A stretch of DNA of 32,257 bases from Actinokineospora bangkokensis. Lineage in GTDB: Bacteria; Actinomycetota; Actinomycetes; Mycobacteriales; Pseudonocardiaceae. Below, one piece after another: positions 24,895 through 32,152 of the stretch (positions within the stretch are counted from its first letter, which is position 1; each line of letters begins with the position of its first letter). Both the position numbers and the translations under genes were made by a program. Under the pieces are notes generated by a model. That model made no database searches and was not told the DNA's origin. It saw only the letters and a list, made by a program, of their open reading frames with translations. Location of the stretch: assembly GCF_001940455.1 (NCBI RefSeq), contig NZ_MKQR01000011.1, forward strand, positions 378,969 through 411,225. Reading direction: 5' to 3'.

Positions 24895-24934
24895 GGACTG
24901 TACGTCCACGATCAGGACGTCTAGTCTAAGTCCC
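24895..24934 (+). promoter_or_regulatory. promoter with two GGAC-N5-GTCY operator copies
   Basis: GGACTGTACGTCC (24895-24907) and GGACGTCTAGTCT (24915-24927) are each palindromic (GGAC-N5-GTCY). Their centres are 20 bases apart, about two helical turns. The second covers the -10 element TAGTCT (24922-24927), which ends seven bases before the GTG start of the regulator gene. This fits autoregulation by the DauR-like protein (inference). Confidence 0.55.
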
Positions 24935-25579
24935 GTGGATGACGGGGACGCGGTCTTGGCCGCGCTGGTGCCGGTGGTCGAGGGGCTGGCGGCGACGTTC
25001 GGGCCCGCCTGCGAGGTGGTGCTGCACGACTACCGGCGCGGCGAGCGGTCCGTGGTGGCCGTCGCCGGGGACGTGACGGGACGGCGGGTCGGCGGGGCGC
25101 TCAGCGAGATCGGCCTGGCCGTGCTCGCGCGGGGCGACGCCGCCGAGAACGACCTCAACTACGTCACCCACACACCCACCGGCCGGGTCGTGAAGTCCTC
25201 CACCATGCCGCTGCGCGACAGCAGCGGCGCGGTGATCGGCGCCCTGTGCGTCAACCTCGACGTGACCGCCCTGCGCCAAGCGGGGGACGTGCTGGCGGCA
25301 CTGGCCGGGACGACGCGCGCGCCCCTGCCCACCACGACGTTCACCGACGACTTCGAGGAGGTCGTGGACGCGGTGGTGCGCGCGGAGGAGCAGGCGCGGG
25401 GCAAGTCCGTGGACGTGCTGTCCCGGGGCGAGCGGCTGGACCTGGTGCGGGCGTTGGACGCGCGCGGCGCCTTCGCCGTGCGGGGCGCGGCGACACGGGT
25501 CGCGGCCCGGCTCGGCATGTCCCGCTCCGGCCTCTACGCCGACCTGGCCGAGTGCCGCAAGACGACGGGAGACGGCTGA
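24935..25579 (+). CDS. DauR/YheO-type transcriptional regulator (PAS-like plus HTH)
   Basis: A 214-residue regulator. Residues 1-110 form the YheO-type PAS-like sensor (LVPVVEGLAATFGPACEVVLHDYRR is its signature start; VKSSTMPLRDSSGAVIGALCVNLDV its end). Residues about 165-212 form the helix-turn-helix (LDLVRALDARGAFAVRG, VAARLGMSRSGLYADLAE). Family members include DauR, which represses D-arginine catabolism genes. The downstream genes encode a D-amino-acid-type PLP enzyme and an ornithine-cyclodeaminase-family reductase, matching such a role. The GTG at 24935 is predicted to be the first bases of the mRNA. The gene is followed after one base by the next start codon, so the three genes form an operon. 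Confidence 0.88.
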   Translation: MDDGDAVLAALVPVVEGLAATFGPACEVVLHDYRRGERSVVAVAGDVTGRRVGGALSEIGLAVLARGDAAENDLNYVTHTPTGRVVKSSTMPLRDSSGAVIGALCVNLDVTALRQAGDVLAALAGTTRAPLPTTTFTDDFEEVVDAVVRAEEQARGKSVDVLSRGERLDLVRALDARGAFAVRGAATRVAARLGMSRSGLYADLAECRKTTGDG

Positions 25580-25580
25580 C

Positions 25581-26720
25581 ATGACAACAGGAACCGCAAC
25601 AGCGGTGGCACGGGCGGAGGTGACGCTGGACGCGGTGCCGACGCCGTGCGCGGTGGTCGACCGCGACATCGTGGCGGCGAACGCGGCGCGGCTGCGCGCG
25701 CACGTGGCCGGGTTGGGCGTGGCGCTGCGACCGCACGTCAAGACGGCCAAGTCGCTCGACGTGGCGCGGCTGCTGTTCGACGGCGGCACCGGGCCCGTCA
25801 CGGTGTCCACGCTGGCCGAGGCGGAGGCCTTCGCCGACGCGGGTTTCCGCGACGTCCTCTACGCCGTCGGCATCGCGCCGGACAAGCTCGGCCGCGTCAC
25901 CGCGCTGCGCGAGCGCGGCGTGGACCTGGTGGTGCTGCTCGACAGCGCGGCCCAGGCGCGAGCGGTTGCGGCAGCGGGAATCCCGGCGCTGATCGAGGTC
26001 GACTGCGACGGCCACCGCGGTGGCGTGCTGCCCGAGTCAGCCGAGCTGCTGGCGATCGCGCAAACTCTCGGGGACGTGCGGGGTGTGCTCACGCACGCGG
26101 GCGAGTCCTACTACGCCTACACCCCGGAAGCCCTCGCGGCAGCGGCGGAGGAGGAGCGCCGGGTGGCCGTGCGCGCCGCGGAACGCTTGCGGGAGGCCGG
26201 TTTCGCCGCTCCCGTCGTCAGCGTCGGGTCCACGCCCACCGCGCACGCGGCCACCGACCTCAGCGGGGTCACCGAGGTGCGGGCGGGCAACTTCGTCTTC
26301 TTCGACCTGGTGATGGCGGGCATCGGCGTCTGCTCCCCGCGCGACATCGCGCTCAGCGTCGTCACCACCGTGATCGGGCACCGCCCGGAGAAGGGCTGGG
26401 TGCTCACCGACGCCGGGTGGATGGCGACCTCGCGCGACCGCGGCACGGCGGCCCAGCCCGTCGACCAGGGGTACGGGTTGGTGGCCGACCTGGACGGCAC
26501 CCTGATCCCCGACCTGCTGATGAGCGGCGCCAGCCAGGAGCACGGCACGCTGACCACGCGGGCGGGCAGCGGCGCCGACCTGCCCGACCTGCCGGTGGGC
26601 ACCCGGTTGCGGATCCTGCCGAACCACGCCTGCGCCACCGCCGCGCAGCACGAGGCGTACCAGGTCGTCGCGGGCTCGCGGACCGTCGAGGCCGTGTGGC
26701 CGCGCGTGCGGGGGTGGTGA
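25581..26720 (+). CDS. PLP enzyme of the D-threonine aldolase/D-serine dehydratase family (DSD1-like)
   Basis: A 379-residue fold-type III (alanine-racemase-like) enzyme. The PLP lysine is Lys54 in RPHVKTAKS; further marks are TVSTLAEAEAFADAGF, EVDCDGHRGGV, THAGESYYAY and SVGSTPTA. Near the C-terminus, NHACATAAQHEAY carries His349 and Cys351, the zinc-binding pair of eukaryotic-type D-serine dehydratases and D-threonine aldolases. Known activities in the family are D-serine or D-threo-3-hydroxyaspartate dehydration, D-threonine cleavage, and beta-hydroxyaspartate cleavage (BhcC); I cannot choose between them. ATG 25581 follows the regulator stop at once. The neighbouring reductase-type gene suggests that the keto or imino product is processed further. 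Confidence 0.87.
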   Translation: MTTGTATAVARAEVTLDAVPTPCAVVDRDIVAANAARLRAHVAGLGVALRPHVKTAKSLDVARLLFDGGTGPVTVSTLAEAEAFADAGFRDVLYAVGIAPDKLGRVTALRERGVDLVVLLDSAAQARAVAAAGIPALIEVDCDGHRGGVLPESAELLAIAQTLGDVRGVLTHAGESYYAYTPEALAAAAEEERRVAVRAAERLREAGFAAPVVSVGSTPTAHAATDLSGVTEVRAGNFVFFDLVMAGIGVCSPRDIALSVVTTVIGHRPEKGWVLTDAGWMATSRDRGTAAQPVDQGYGLVADLDGTLIPDLLMSGASQEHGTLTTRAGSGADLPDLPVGTRLRILPNHACATAAQHEAYQVVAGSRTVEAVWPRVRGW

Positions 26721-27646
26721 CCGTGCGGTTCCTGGACGAGACGACCACCGCGGCGCTGATCACCGAGGAGATGGCCTACTCGGCCGCCAGGGCGGCGCTG
26801 GTCGCGGCGACGAGCGGGACGAGCTTCCCCAGCGTGCACGGGCACGGCTCGGACCCGGCGAACCGGTTCACGGTGAAGTCCGGGGCCTCGGCGGAGCTCG
26901 CCGGGGTCAAGGTGGGCAGCTTCTGGCCCGGGAACGACGCGCTGGGCCTGGCCCGGCACAGCTCGACGATCCTGCTGTTCGACCAGTCGGTCGGGCGCAT
27001 CGAGGCCGTGGTGGAGGCCGCGCGGGTCAACGCCCTGCGCACCGCCGCGGCCGACGCGGTGGCCGCCGACGCGCTGGCCCGGCCGGACGCGACCACGCTG
27101 GGGGTGTTCGGGACGGGCAACCAGGCCTTGCACGAGTGCCTGGCGCTGGCCCGCATCCGTCCACTGTCGACCGTGCGGGTGGTGGGGCGCTCAGCCGAGC
27201 GCACCGAGGTGTTCGTGGACAGGCTTGCCGCGCACGGCATCGACGCCGAACCCGCTTCGGCTCAGCAGGCGTGCGGCAGTGACATCGTCGTTACCGCCAC
27301 GACAGCGCGGGAACCTCTGTTCGACGCGGACTGGGTGCGCCCCGGCACGCACCTCGCCAGCATGGGATCCGACTCCCCGGGCAAGCAGGAGATGCCCGTC
27401 GAAATTGCTCACCGCGCGCGGCTTTTCTGCGACCTGCCTGCGCAATCGCGCGCAATCGGGGAGTTCCAGCACGTGTCCGGGGACATCGAAGCCGGTCGCC
27501 TCACCCTGACCGCGATCGGGGACGTCCTCACCGGTCAGGCGTCCGGGCGGCGGTCCGAGGACGACATCACGGTGTTCGACAGCTCCGGGATCGCCTTGCA
27601 GGACCTCTACATCGCGGCGGCCTTGCTGGCGGCGCACGGATCCTGA
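26717..27646 (+). CDS. ornithine cyclodeaminase/mu-crystallin family NAD(P)-dependent enzyme
   Basis: A 309-residue protein. The N-terminal dimerisation part contains FTVKSGASAELAGVKVGSFWPGN with the substrate-contacting Lys. The Rossmann part has LGVFGTGNQALHECLALA and VRVVGRSAERTEVF, then IVVTATTAREPLF and LASMGSDSPGKQEM. The family-specific end is VFDSSGIALQDLYIA. Members deaminate ornithine, oxidise or reduce imino acids (ketimine reductase, alanine dehydrogenase, DauB arginine dehydrogenase) or reduce iminosuccinate (BhcD). GTG 26717 overlaps the previous stop (GTGA); GTG 26723 is an alternative two codons later. With the DSD1-like enzyme it probably forms a D-amino-acid or hydroxyaspartate-type catabolic pair (inference). 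Confidence 0.88.
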   Translation: MTVRFLDETTTAALITEEMAYSAARAALVAATSGTSFPSVHGHGSDPANRFTVKSGASAELAGVKVGSFWPGNDALGLARHSSTILLFDQSVGRIEAVVEAARVNALRTAAADAVAADALARPDATTLGVFGTGNQALHECLALARIRPLSTVRVVGRSAERTEVFVDRLAAHGIDAEPASAQQACGSDIVVTATTAREPLFDADWVRPGTHLASMGSDSPGKQEMPVEIAHRARLFCDLPAQSRAIGEFQHVSGDIEAGRLTLTAIGDVLTGQASGRRSEDDITVFDSSGIALQDLYIAAALLAAHGS

Positions 27647-27654
27647 GTGGTGGG

Positions 27655-27683
27655 TGGATCCCGGATCCGACCCCCTGTACGGT
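27655..27683 (+). promoter_or_regulatory. candidate promoter of the DUF732-type lipoprotein gene
   Basis: TGGATC (27655-27660) and TACGGT (27678-27683) are separated by 17 bases. Transcription would begin near 27690, leaving a 30-base leader with the GGAGGAGG ribosome-binding site. The -35 box is one of three GGATCC copies within 31 bases. Confidence 0.45.
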
Positions 27684-27719
27684 GCGAGGCTGTTGGCGGA
27701 GCCGGAGGAGGGGTGCGCG

Positions 27720-28262
27720 GTGCGGGTCGGACGTGCGGGCTGGTCTGGTGTTGTCGCGGCGGCGCTGCTGTGCGCGGTGACCGCGTGCGGGTCCGGCGAG
27801 GACTCCCCCACCGCGCAGACCGCGCCCCCGCAAACCACGTCGACCACGGCGTCGACCGCGGCCCCGTCGTCCAGCTCCGCCCCGTCCGAGCAGGCGAGTG
27901 CCGCCCCCACCACCACGACGACGGGCACGTCGAAGCCGGGCAAGCCGGTGGTGACGACGGCCGCTCCCCCGGCCGCCACCAAGACCCCGCAGCAGCCCGG
28001 CCAGCAACCGGGCCAACCCCCCGTGACCCGCGTGACCGGCAACCCCGCTCGCGACGGCTACCTCGCGGACATCACCGCCGCCGGGGTGCCGGTGAGCGCG
28101 ACCGGGGACGCGGAAGTGCTCATCGGGGAGGCCGTGTGCAACGAGCTGTCCAGGGGCACCGCGCGCGCCACCGTCGTGCAGAACGTGGCCTCCATCGGCG
28201 GCGGCATCACCCCGCAGGGCGCCGAGGCGATGGTCGCCGCCGCCCAGAAGCGCCTCTGCTGA
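27720..28262 (+). CDS. DUF732-type lipoprotein
   Basis: A 180-residue exported lipoprotein. The signal peptide ends AVTAC with lipidated Cys23. It is followed by a long Ser/Thr/Pro/Ala-rich wall-spanning linker (about residues 27-105, including runs such as APTTTTTGTSKPGKP and QQPGQQPGQPP) and a small C-terminal domain from RDGYLADITAAGVPV to the terminal KRLC. The domain has two Cys (EAVCNE and the last residue) that could pair, and an amphipathic helix pattern, both typical of DUF732 proteins, which are widespread and uncharacterised in actinobacteria. GTG 27720 was chosen for the GGAGGAGG about seven bases upstream and for a proper signal peptide. Confidence 0.82.
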   Translation: MRVGRAGWSGVVAAALLCAVTACGSGEDSPTAQTAPPQTTSTTASTAAPSSSSAPSEQASAAPTTTTTGTSKPGKPVVTTAAPPAATKTPQQPGQQPGQPPVTRVTGNPARDGYLADITAAGVPVSATGDAEVLIGEAVCNELSRGTARATVVQNVASIGGGITPQGAEAMVAAAQKRLC

Positions 28263-28326
28263 CGGTGCTCGCCACTGGGTCGATCACCGGTGTGCCCTGA
28301 GCGGTTCCCCAGCCCCGCCCCGCACC

Positions 28327-28341
28327 CGTTGCCCCGCAACG
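28327..28341 (+). terminator. small hairpin after the lipoprotein gene
   Basis: CGTTGC-CCC-GCAACG, 65 bases after the lipoprotein stop. It is short and without a T-run, so it is only a possible terminator. The rest of 28263-28459 holds no gene I can support. Confidence 0.25.
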
Positions 28342-28459
28342 CCGGTCCGGCGATCGTGGACGCACGGTCCCCGATGAGAGGTGTTGGCAGTGGCGCGCAC
28401 GAACCTGGTCCACGTCCCGCTGGTGGGCGTGCTGCCCCTGCCCGGGCGGCCCGCGCCGG

Positions 28460-29377
28460 TCAGCTCGCCCCGGCCAGCAGCGAGTCCCGCAGGTCCGTCG
28501 TGGTGGAGCGGGCTGGGGTGGTCGCGCGCAGGAAGCGCGTCACCGCCTCGCTGAAGCGGTGCGGGTCGTCCAGGTGCGGGAAGTGCCCCGCGCCCTCGAA
28601 CAGTTCCAGCCTGCTGTGCGGGACGGCCTCGTGCGCGTCGACGCTGTGCCGCGCGGGGATGACCGCGTCGGCGTCGCCCGCGATGAACAGCAGCGGCACC
28701 TTGGCGGTGAGGTAGAGCTTGCCGGTGGCGTCGAGCCGCTGACCGGTGATGTCCAGCGCTCCGCGCGCGGTGTGCATGAACGCGGCGCGGGCGTCGTGGT
28801 CGGCCAGCGCGGCGAGCGAGCGGGCCAGTTCGTCCAGGTCGCTGGCGGTGACCGAGGGCAGCGCCCTGGCCACGCGGTGCAGCAGCGAGCCCACCCACTT
28901 GGGGGTGAGCGTCGTGGCCAGCCGCAGCGCGAGGATGCTGCCGGGGATCGTGGTGGCGCGCAGCGCCGGGGTGACCTCGTGCCCGAGCCCGCCGCTGGCC
29001 ACCAGCACGAGCCGCTGGGTCATCTCGGGGAACTGGTAGGAGAACTGCATCGCCACGCCCCCGCCGAGCGAGTGCCCGACCACAGTGGCGCTCCGGTGCC
29101 CCAGGGCGACCAGCAGGTCGCGCAGGCTGGAGGCGTAGGCGGCCACCGAGTAGTCGCCGCTGCGCGGCTTGGCCGACCGCCCGCACCCCAGCATGTCCGG
29201 TGCGATCACCCTGGCGTGCTGGGCCAGGACGGGGATGACCGGGCGCCAGGTGTCGGAATCGCCCGCGAGCCCGTGCAGCAGGACGACCACCGGGCCGCGC
29301 GTGCCCGCTGCCAGGTAGGTGTACCGCTGACCGTGCAGGACGATCTCGTGCTCCTCGACCTCGACCTCGCGCCGCAC
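28460..29377 (-). CDS. alpha/beta-fold hydrolase
   Basis: A 305-residue soluble hydrolase with the full alpha/beta pattern: oxyanion-hole segment VVVLLHGLAGDSDTW, then IAPDMLGCGRSAKPR, the nucleophile Ser103 in VVGHSLGGG, the acid in FIAGDADAVIPA, and the catalytic His in FEGAGHFPHLDDP. The sequence resembles C-C bond hydrolases, esterases or lipases annotated only in general terms, and the substrate is not apparent. I prefer GTG 29377 because GAGGAGG lies about eight bases upstream; GTG 29383, two codons earlier, is too close to that site. It is transcribed away from the deaminase-like gene, with about 190 bases between them. No link in function with neighbours is evident. Confidence 0.88.
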   Translation of the reverse strand: MRREVEVEEHEIVLHGQRYTYLAAGTRGPVVVLLHGLAGDSDTWRPVIPVLAQHARVIAPDMLGCGRSAKPRSGDYSVAAYASSLRDLLVALGHRSATVVGHSLGGGVAMQFSYQFPEMTQRLVLVASGGLGHEVTPALRATTIPGSILALRLATTLTPKWVGSLLHRVARALPSVTASDLDELARSLAALADHDARAAFMHTARGALDITGQRLDATGKLYLTAKVPLLFIAGDADAVIPARHSVDAHEAVPHSRLELFEGAGHFPHLDDPHRFSEAVTRFLRATTPARSTTTDLRDSLLAGAS

Positions 29378-29573
29378 CGCCACCGCCTCCTCACGTCCCG
29401 GTGACTGCTAGTTACCCCGAACGGGGGGTCTTACACACGCGCGTGCACCAGCGCACACCCCGCCGCCCCATCGGGCAAGACCGGACTGCCCACGATCCTG
29501 CCTGGTCAGACGTGTCCCCCGGGGTGCCCGCCGGGCGATGCTCGCCGTACACGGCACGGAGGAGGCGAGTGCG

Positions 29574-31109
29574 ATGAGCGCACCGCGGACGGAGGGGACA
29601 CCCCCGAGGACGATCGCGCCCCAGGGGGTGAACCCCGCGGTCGTCGAGATCATCGCCCGGCGCAGCGCCGAGCTGCGGGCGCAGCTGGAGCGGGCGACCC
29701 GCGACGACGTCACCCCGGACGGCCTGCTGCGGCTGCTCAAGCAGCTCAAGGACCACCCCCCGGGCGCACCCGGCCCGGCGCCCACCCCCTTCGACACCCC
29801 CGACGAGCCCGGCGAGACCACCCGCGGCGGCGTGCAGGCCGCGTTCGACCGGGCCAGGCGCCCGCGGAACATGAGCAAGGGCGGCAACCAGGCGGGGTGG
29901 TGGGAGGACCGGGGCACCGCCTCGGGCGCCCGCTACAAGGGGGCCGAACGCGCCCAGCAGATGCTCGCCCACCTCTCGGAACTGCTGCTCCAGGGCGTCA
30001 AGTCCGCCGAGGTCGAGGCGATGTGGGTGAACGACAGGGTGGTCGTCAGCGCCAACGAGGCGAGGAAGGTCACGGAGCTGGTGACCCGGTCGCTGGCACA
30101 GGTGCTGGCCGCCTCCAAGCCGCTGCTGGAGGCCGACTACCAGAACTTCGAGGACCACCAGGCGCGCAGGCGCGGCAAGATGGTCGACCTGGGCAACGCG
30201 CTCACCCAGGACCCCACCGCCGACACGTCCGCGGGCCGGTCCGCGGCCAACGGCGCCGAGCGGCTGGGCAGGCTGGAGCTGGACCTGGGCGAGTTCCCCT
30301 CGCAGCGCGAGGCCGTCGAGGGGATGCTGGCGACCCTGCGCGCCGAGCTGCTGCGCCAGACCGCGCCGCTGCGGGTCTCGGCGGCCGAGGCCGGGACCTG
30401 GATGGCCGACGACGCCCACCGGCACCGGGTGCTGGTCGTGGGCGCGGCGGCGACCAACTCCCACGCCGAGCAGAACCTGGTCTACGCCCTGGTGCGGGCC
30501 GACCACCGCGACAAGACCTACATCGCGGGCGGCAAGCGGCCGTGCACCAGCTGCTGGGTCACCATGGAACTGGCCAGGCGCCAGGGCTTCGACATCGTGT
30601 TCAACCCGCACCGCGGCGGGTCGTGGGAGAAGTCCGCGACGGGCGGGCTGGAGGCGGTGGCCAGGGCCCTGGGCTTCGACGACGAGTCGATCGGCCGACC
30701 GCTGGTCGCCATCATGGCCCAGGCCGGGTTCCAGCGGATCACCCGCACGCGGGGCGAGAAGGGCGACCTGGTCTTCAACCAGTGGTTCCGCAGCGCCGCG
30801 CTGAGCAAGACCAACTACACCCGCGGCACCTCCAGCGACTCCGAGTCCGACGCCGAGGACGAGACCACCGCCGAGCGGGCGGCCAAGCGCCCACCGCGCA
30901 GCACCAGGAAGCGCAAGCAACCGGAGCCCGTCGGGCGCGCGGCGGACGAGGAAGAAGAGGAAGAGGAACTGGAGGAGGTCGTCGGGCGCGGCGAGGAGGA
31001 AGAAGAAGAGGAGGAAGGCGAAGGCGAGAGCGCCATGTCCGACGACGAGGACTCCCAGGACGTGCGGGAGCCGGGCCCGAAGCGCCGCAGGACGACGACG
31101 GAGCAATGA
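29574..31109 (+). CDS. zinc-deaminase-fold protein with acidic, basic-patch C-terminal tail
   Basis: A 511-residue protein with no signal peptide or membrane segment. Residues about 285-345 carry the cytidine-deaminase-like zinc site: His297 and Glu299 in NSHAEQNLVYAL, Cys324 and Cys327 in GGKRPCTSCW. This is the HAE ... PCxxC signature of enzymes deaminating free or nucleic-acid bases. The 280 residues before it are mostly helical, without a domain I recognise. After residue 420 the protein becomes low-complexity: a Ser/Asp/Glu stretch, basic RSTRKRKQ, two poly-Glu runs, and a final PGPKRRR. Such acidic and basic blocks resemble eukaryotic nuclear proteins. It resembles deaminases of toxin or effector type more than housekeeping ones, but no secretion or immunity partner is adjacent. 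ATG 29574 has GGAGGAGG eight to ten bases upstream. Confidence 0.75.
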   Translation: MSAPRTEGTPPRTIAPQGVNPAVVEIIARRSAELRAQLERATRDDVTPDGLLRLLKQLKDHPPGAPGPAPTPFDTPDEPGETTRGGVQAAFDRARRPRNMSKGGNQAGWWEDRGTASGARYKGAERAQQMLAHLSELLLQGVKSAEVEAMWVNDRVVVSANEARKVTELVTRSLAQVLAASKPLLEADYQNFEDHQARRRGKMVDLGNALTQDPTADTSAGRSAANGAERLGRLELDLGEFPSQREAVEGMLATLRAELLRQTAPLRVSAAEAGTWMADDAHRHRVLVVGAAATNSHAEQNLVYALVRADHRDKTYIAGGKRPCTSCWVTMELARRQGFDIVFNPHRGGSWEKSATGGLEAVARALGFDDESIGRPLVAIMAQAGFQRITRTRGEKGDLVFNQWFRSAALSKTNYTRGTSSDSESDAEDETTAERAAKRPPRSTRKRKQPEPVGRAADEEEEEEELEEVVGRGEEEEEEEEGEGESAMSDDEDSQDVREPGPKRRRTTTEQ

Positions 31110-31113
31110 CCAC

Positions 31114-31148
31114 CCGCCGGTGGTGGGCGCTCACCCCACCACCGGCGG
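31114..31148. terminator. bidirectional terminator between convergent genes
   Basis: A perfect 14-base stem (31114-31127 with 31135-31148) and a seven-base loop, lying between the deaminase-like stop and the stop of the convergent dehydrogenase. It can serve both strands. Confidence 0.85.
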
Positions 31149-31154
31149 CGCCGT

Positions 31155-32114
31155 TCAGGCGAAGGCGTCGACGCCGGTGCGGTCCGCGGACAGCGCCCAC
31201 AGCCGGGCGGCCTGCTCGGGGTCGGTGGCCCAGGAGCGGACCCCGCCGCGGTCGGGGTCGTCGTCCGGTGCGACCTCGGCGACCTCGCAGTCCTCGCAGT
31301 AGAGCCCGCCCAGGCCGTCGAGCAGCGGGGAGGTCGCGGCCCACACCTGGGTCGCCGCGCCCTGCTCGGGGGTCTTCAACCAGTCGACGATCCACTCCCC
31401 CGACTCGTCCACCCACCCGGCGGCCATCATGTCCTCGTGGCTGAGGTGGCGCTGCAACGGGGTGTTGATGCCGCCGGGGTGCACGGAGAACGCCCGCACC
31501 CCCTGCTCGCGGCCGAGGGCGTCGAGGTGCACGGCGAACAGCGCGTTGGCCGTCTTGGCCTGCCCGTAGGCCACCCACCGGTCGTAGCCGGTCGCGAAGT
31601 CCACGTCGTCCCAGCGGATGCCACCGCGCCGGTGCCCGGCCGACGACAGCGCCACCACCCGGCCCCCGCCCCGCGCGATGGCGGGCCACAGCCGGTTCAC
31701 CAGGGCGAAGTGCCCCAGGTGGTTGACCCCGAACTGCGACTCCCAACCGTGGCCGACGGTGCTGAACGGCGTGGCCATGATGCCGGCGCTGGTGATGACC
31801 AGGTGCAGGTCGCGCCCGGAGTCCAGGAACCCGTCCGCGAACGCCGCGATCGACCCCTGGTCGGCCAGGTCCATCGCCGCGACCTCGACCCCCTCGACGC
31901 CCGCCAGCGCCTCGGCCGCGACCTCCGGCCTGCGCGCGGGCACGACCACGCGCGCCCCGGCGGCGACGAGCGCCTGGGTCGCGGGCAGGCCGATGCCGGA
32001 GTAGCCGCCGGTCATGAGGACCAGCTTGCCGGTCAGGTCGATGCCTGCGAGGACCTCGGTGGCGGTGCTGCTGGCGGTGAACGGGGAGCCGACGGGGCGT
32101 TGCTTGTCTGCCAT
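31155..32114 (-). CDS. short-chain dehydrogenase/reductase (retinol-dehydrogenase-like)
   Basis: A 319-residue classical/extended SDR. The nucleotide-binding motif is MTGGYSGIG (about 34-42), with ARRP after the second strand suggesting NADP preference. ITSAGIMA, GVNHLGHFAL, VALSSAGH (catalytic Ser) and YGQAKTANALF (Tyr-x-x-x-Lys) follow. The length and the HPGGINTPLQRHL segment match the retinol-dehydrogenase/light-dependent-reductase-like SDRs that oxidise or reduce small lipophilic alcohols and ketones. The C-terminal part has a two-Cys element (LYCEDCEV), common in this group. The ATG at 32114 directly follows a MerR-type -10 by seven bases and is predicted leaderless. Substrate unknown. 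Confidence 0.93.
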   Translation of the reverse strand: MADKQRPVGSPFTASSTATEVLAGIDLTGKLVLMTGGYSGIGLPATQALVAAGARVVVPARRPEVAAEALAGVEGVEVAAMDLADQGSIAAFADGFLDSGRDLHLVITSAGIMATPFSTVGHGWESQFGVNHLGHFALVNRLWPAIARGGGRVVALSSAGHRRGGIRWDDVDFATGYDRWVAYGQAKTANALFAVHLDALGREQGVRAFSVHPGGINTPLQRHLSHEDMMAAGWVDESGEWIVDWLKTPEQGAATQVWAATSPLLDGLGGLYCEDCEVAEVAPDDDPDRGGVRSWATDPEQAARLWALSADRTGVDAFA

Positions 32115-32121
32115 GGGGACG

Positions 32122-32152
32122 ACGGTAGGTGCTGGAGTGCGCTCTAACGCAA
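32122..32152 (-). promoter_or_regulatory. MerR-type promoter of the dehydrogenase gene
   Basis: On the minus strand TTGCGT (32152-32147) and TACCGT (32127-32122) are 19 bases apart. The spacer holds GAGTGCGCTC (32135-32144, plus strand), a near-perfect dyad of the kind found before SDR genes controlled by MerR-family regulators. The -10 ends seven bases before the ATG. The last 105 bases of the window (32153-32257) hold no supported gene. Confidence 0.6.

Noticed and set aside
26717..27646. Naming this gene as a true ornithine cyclodeaminase
   Set aside because: The family covers many imine and amino-acid oxidoreductases, and no proline-synthesis neighbour supports that exact activity.
28384..28459. 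Small plus-strand frame (ATG 28384 or GTG 28391) near the lipoprotein gene end
   Set aside because: It runs into the antisense of the hydrolase gene, has no domain and no conserved look; at most a remnant.
30948..31018. GA-rich repeats considered as a CRISPR-like or simple mobile repeat
   Set aside because: No regular repeat-spacer order; they code in frame for poly-Glu.
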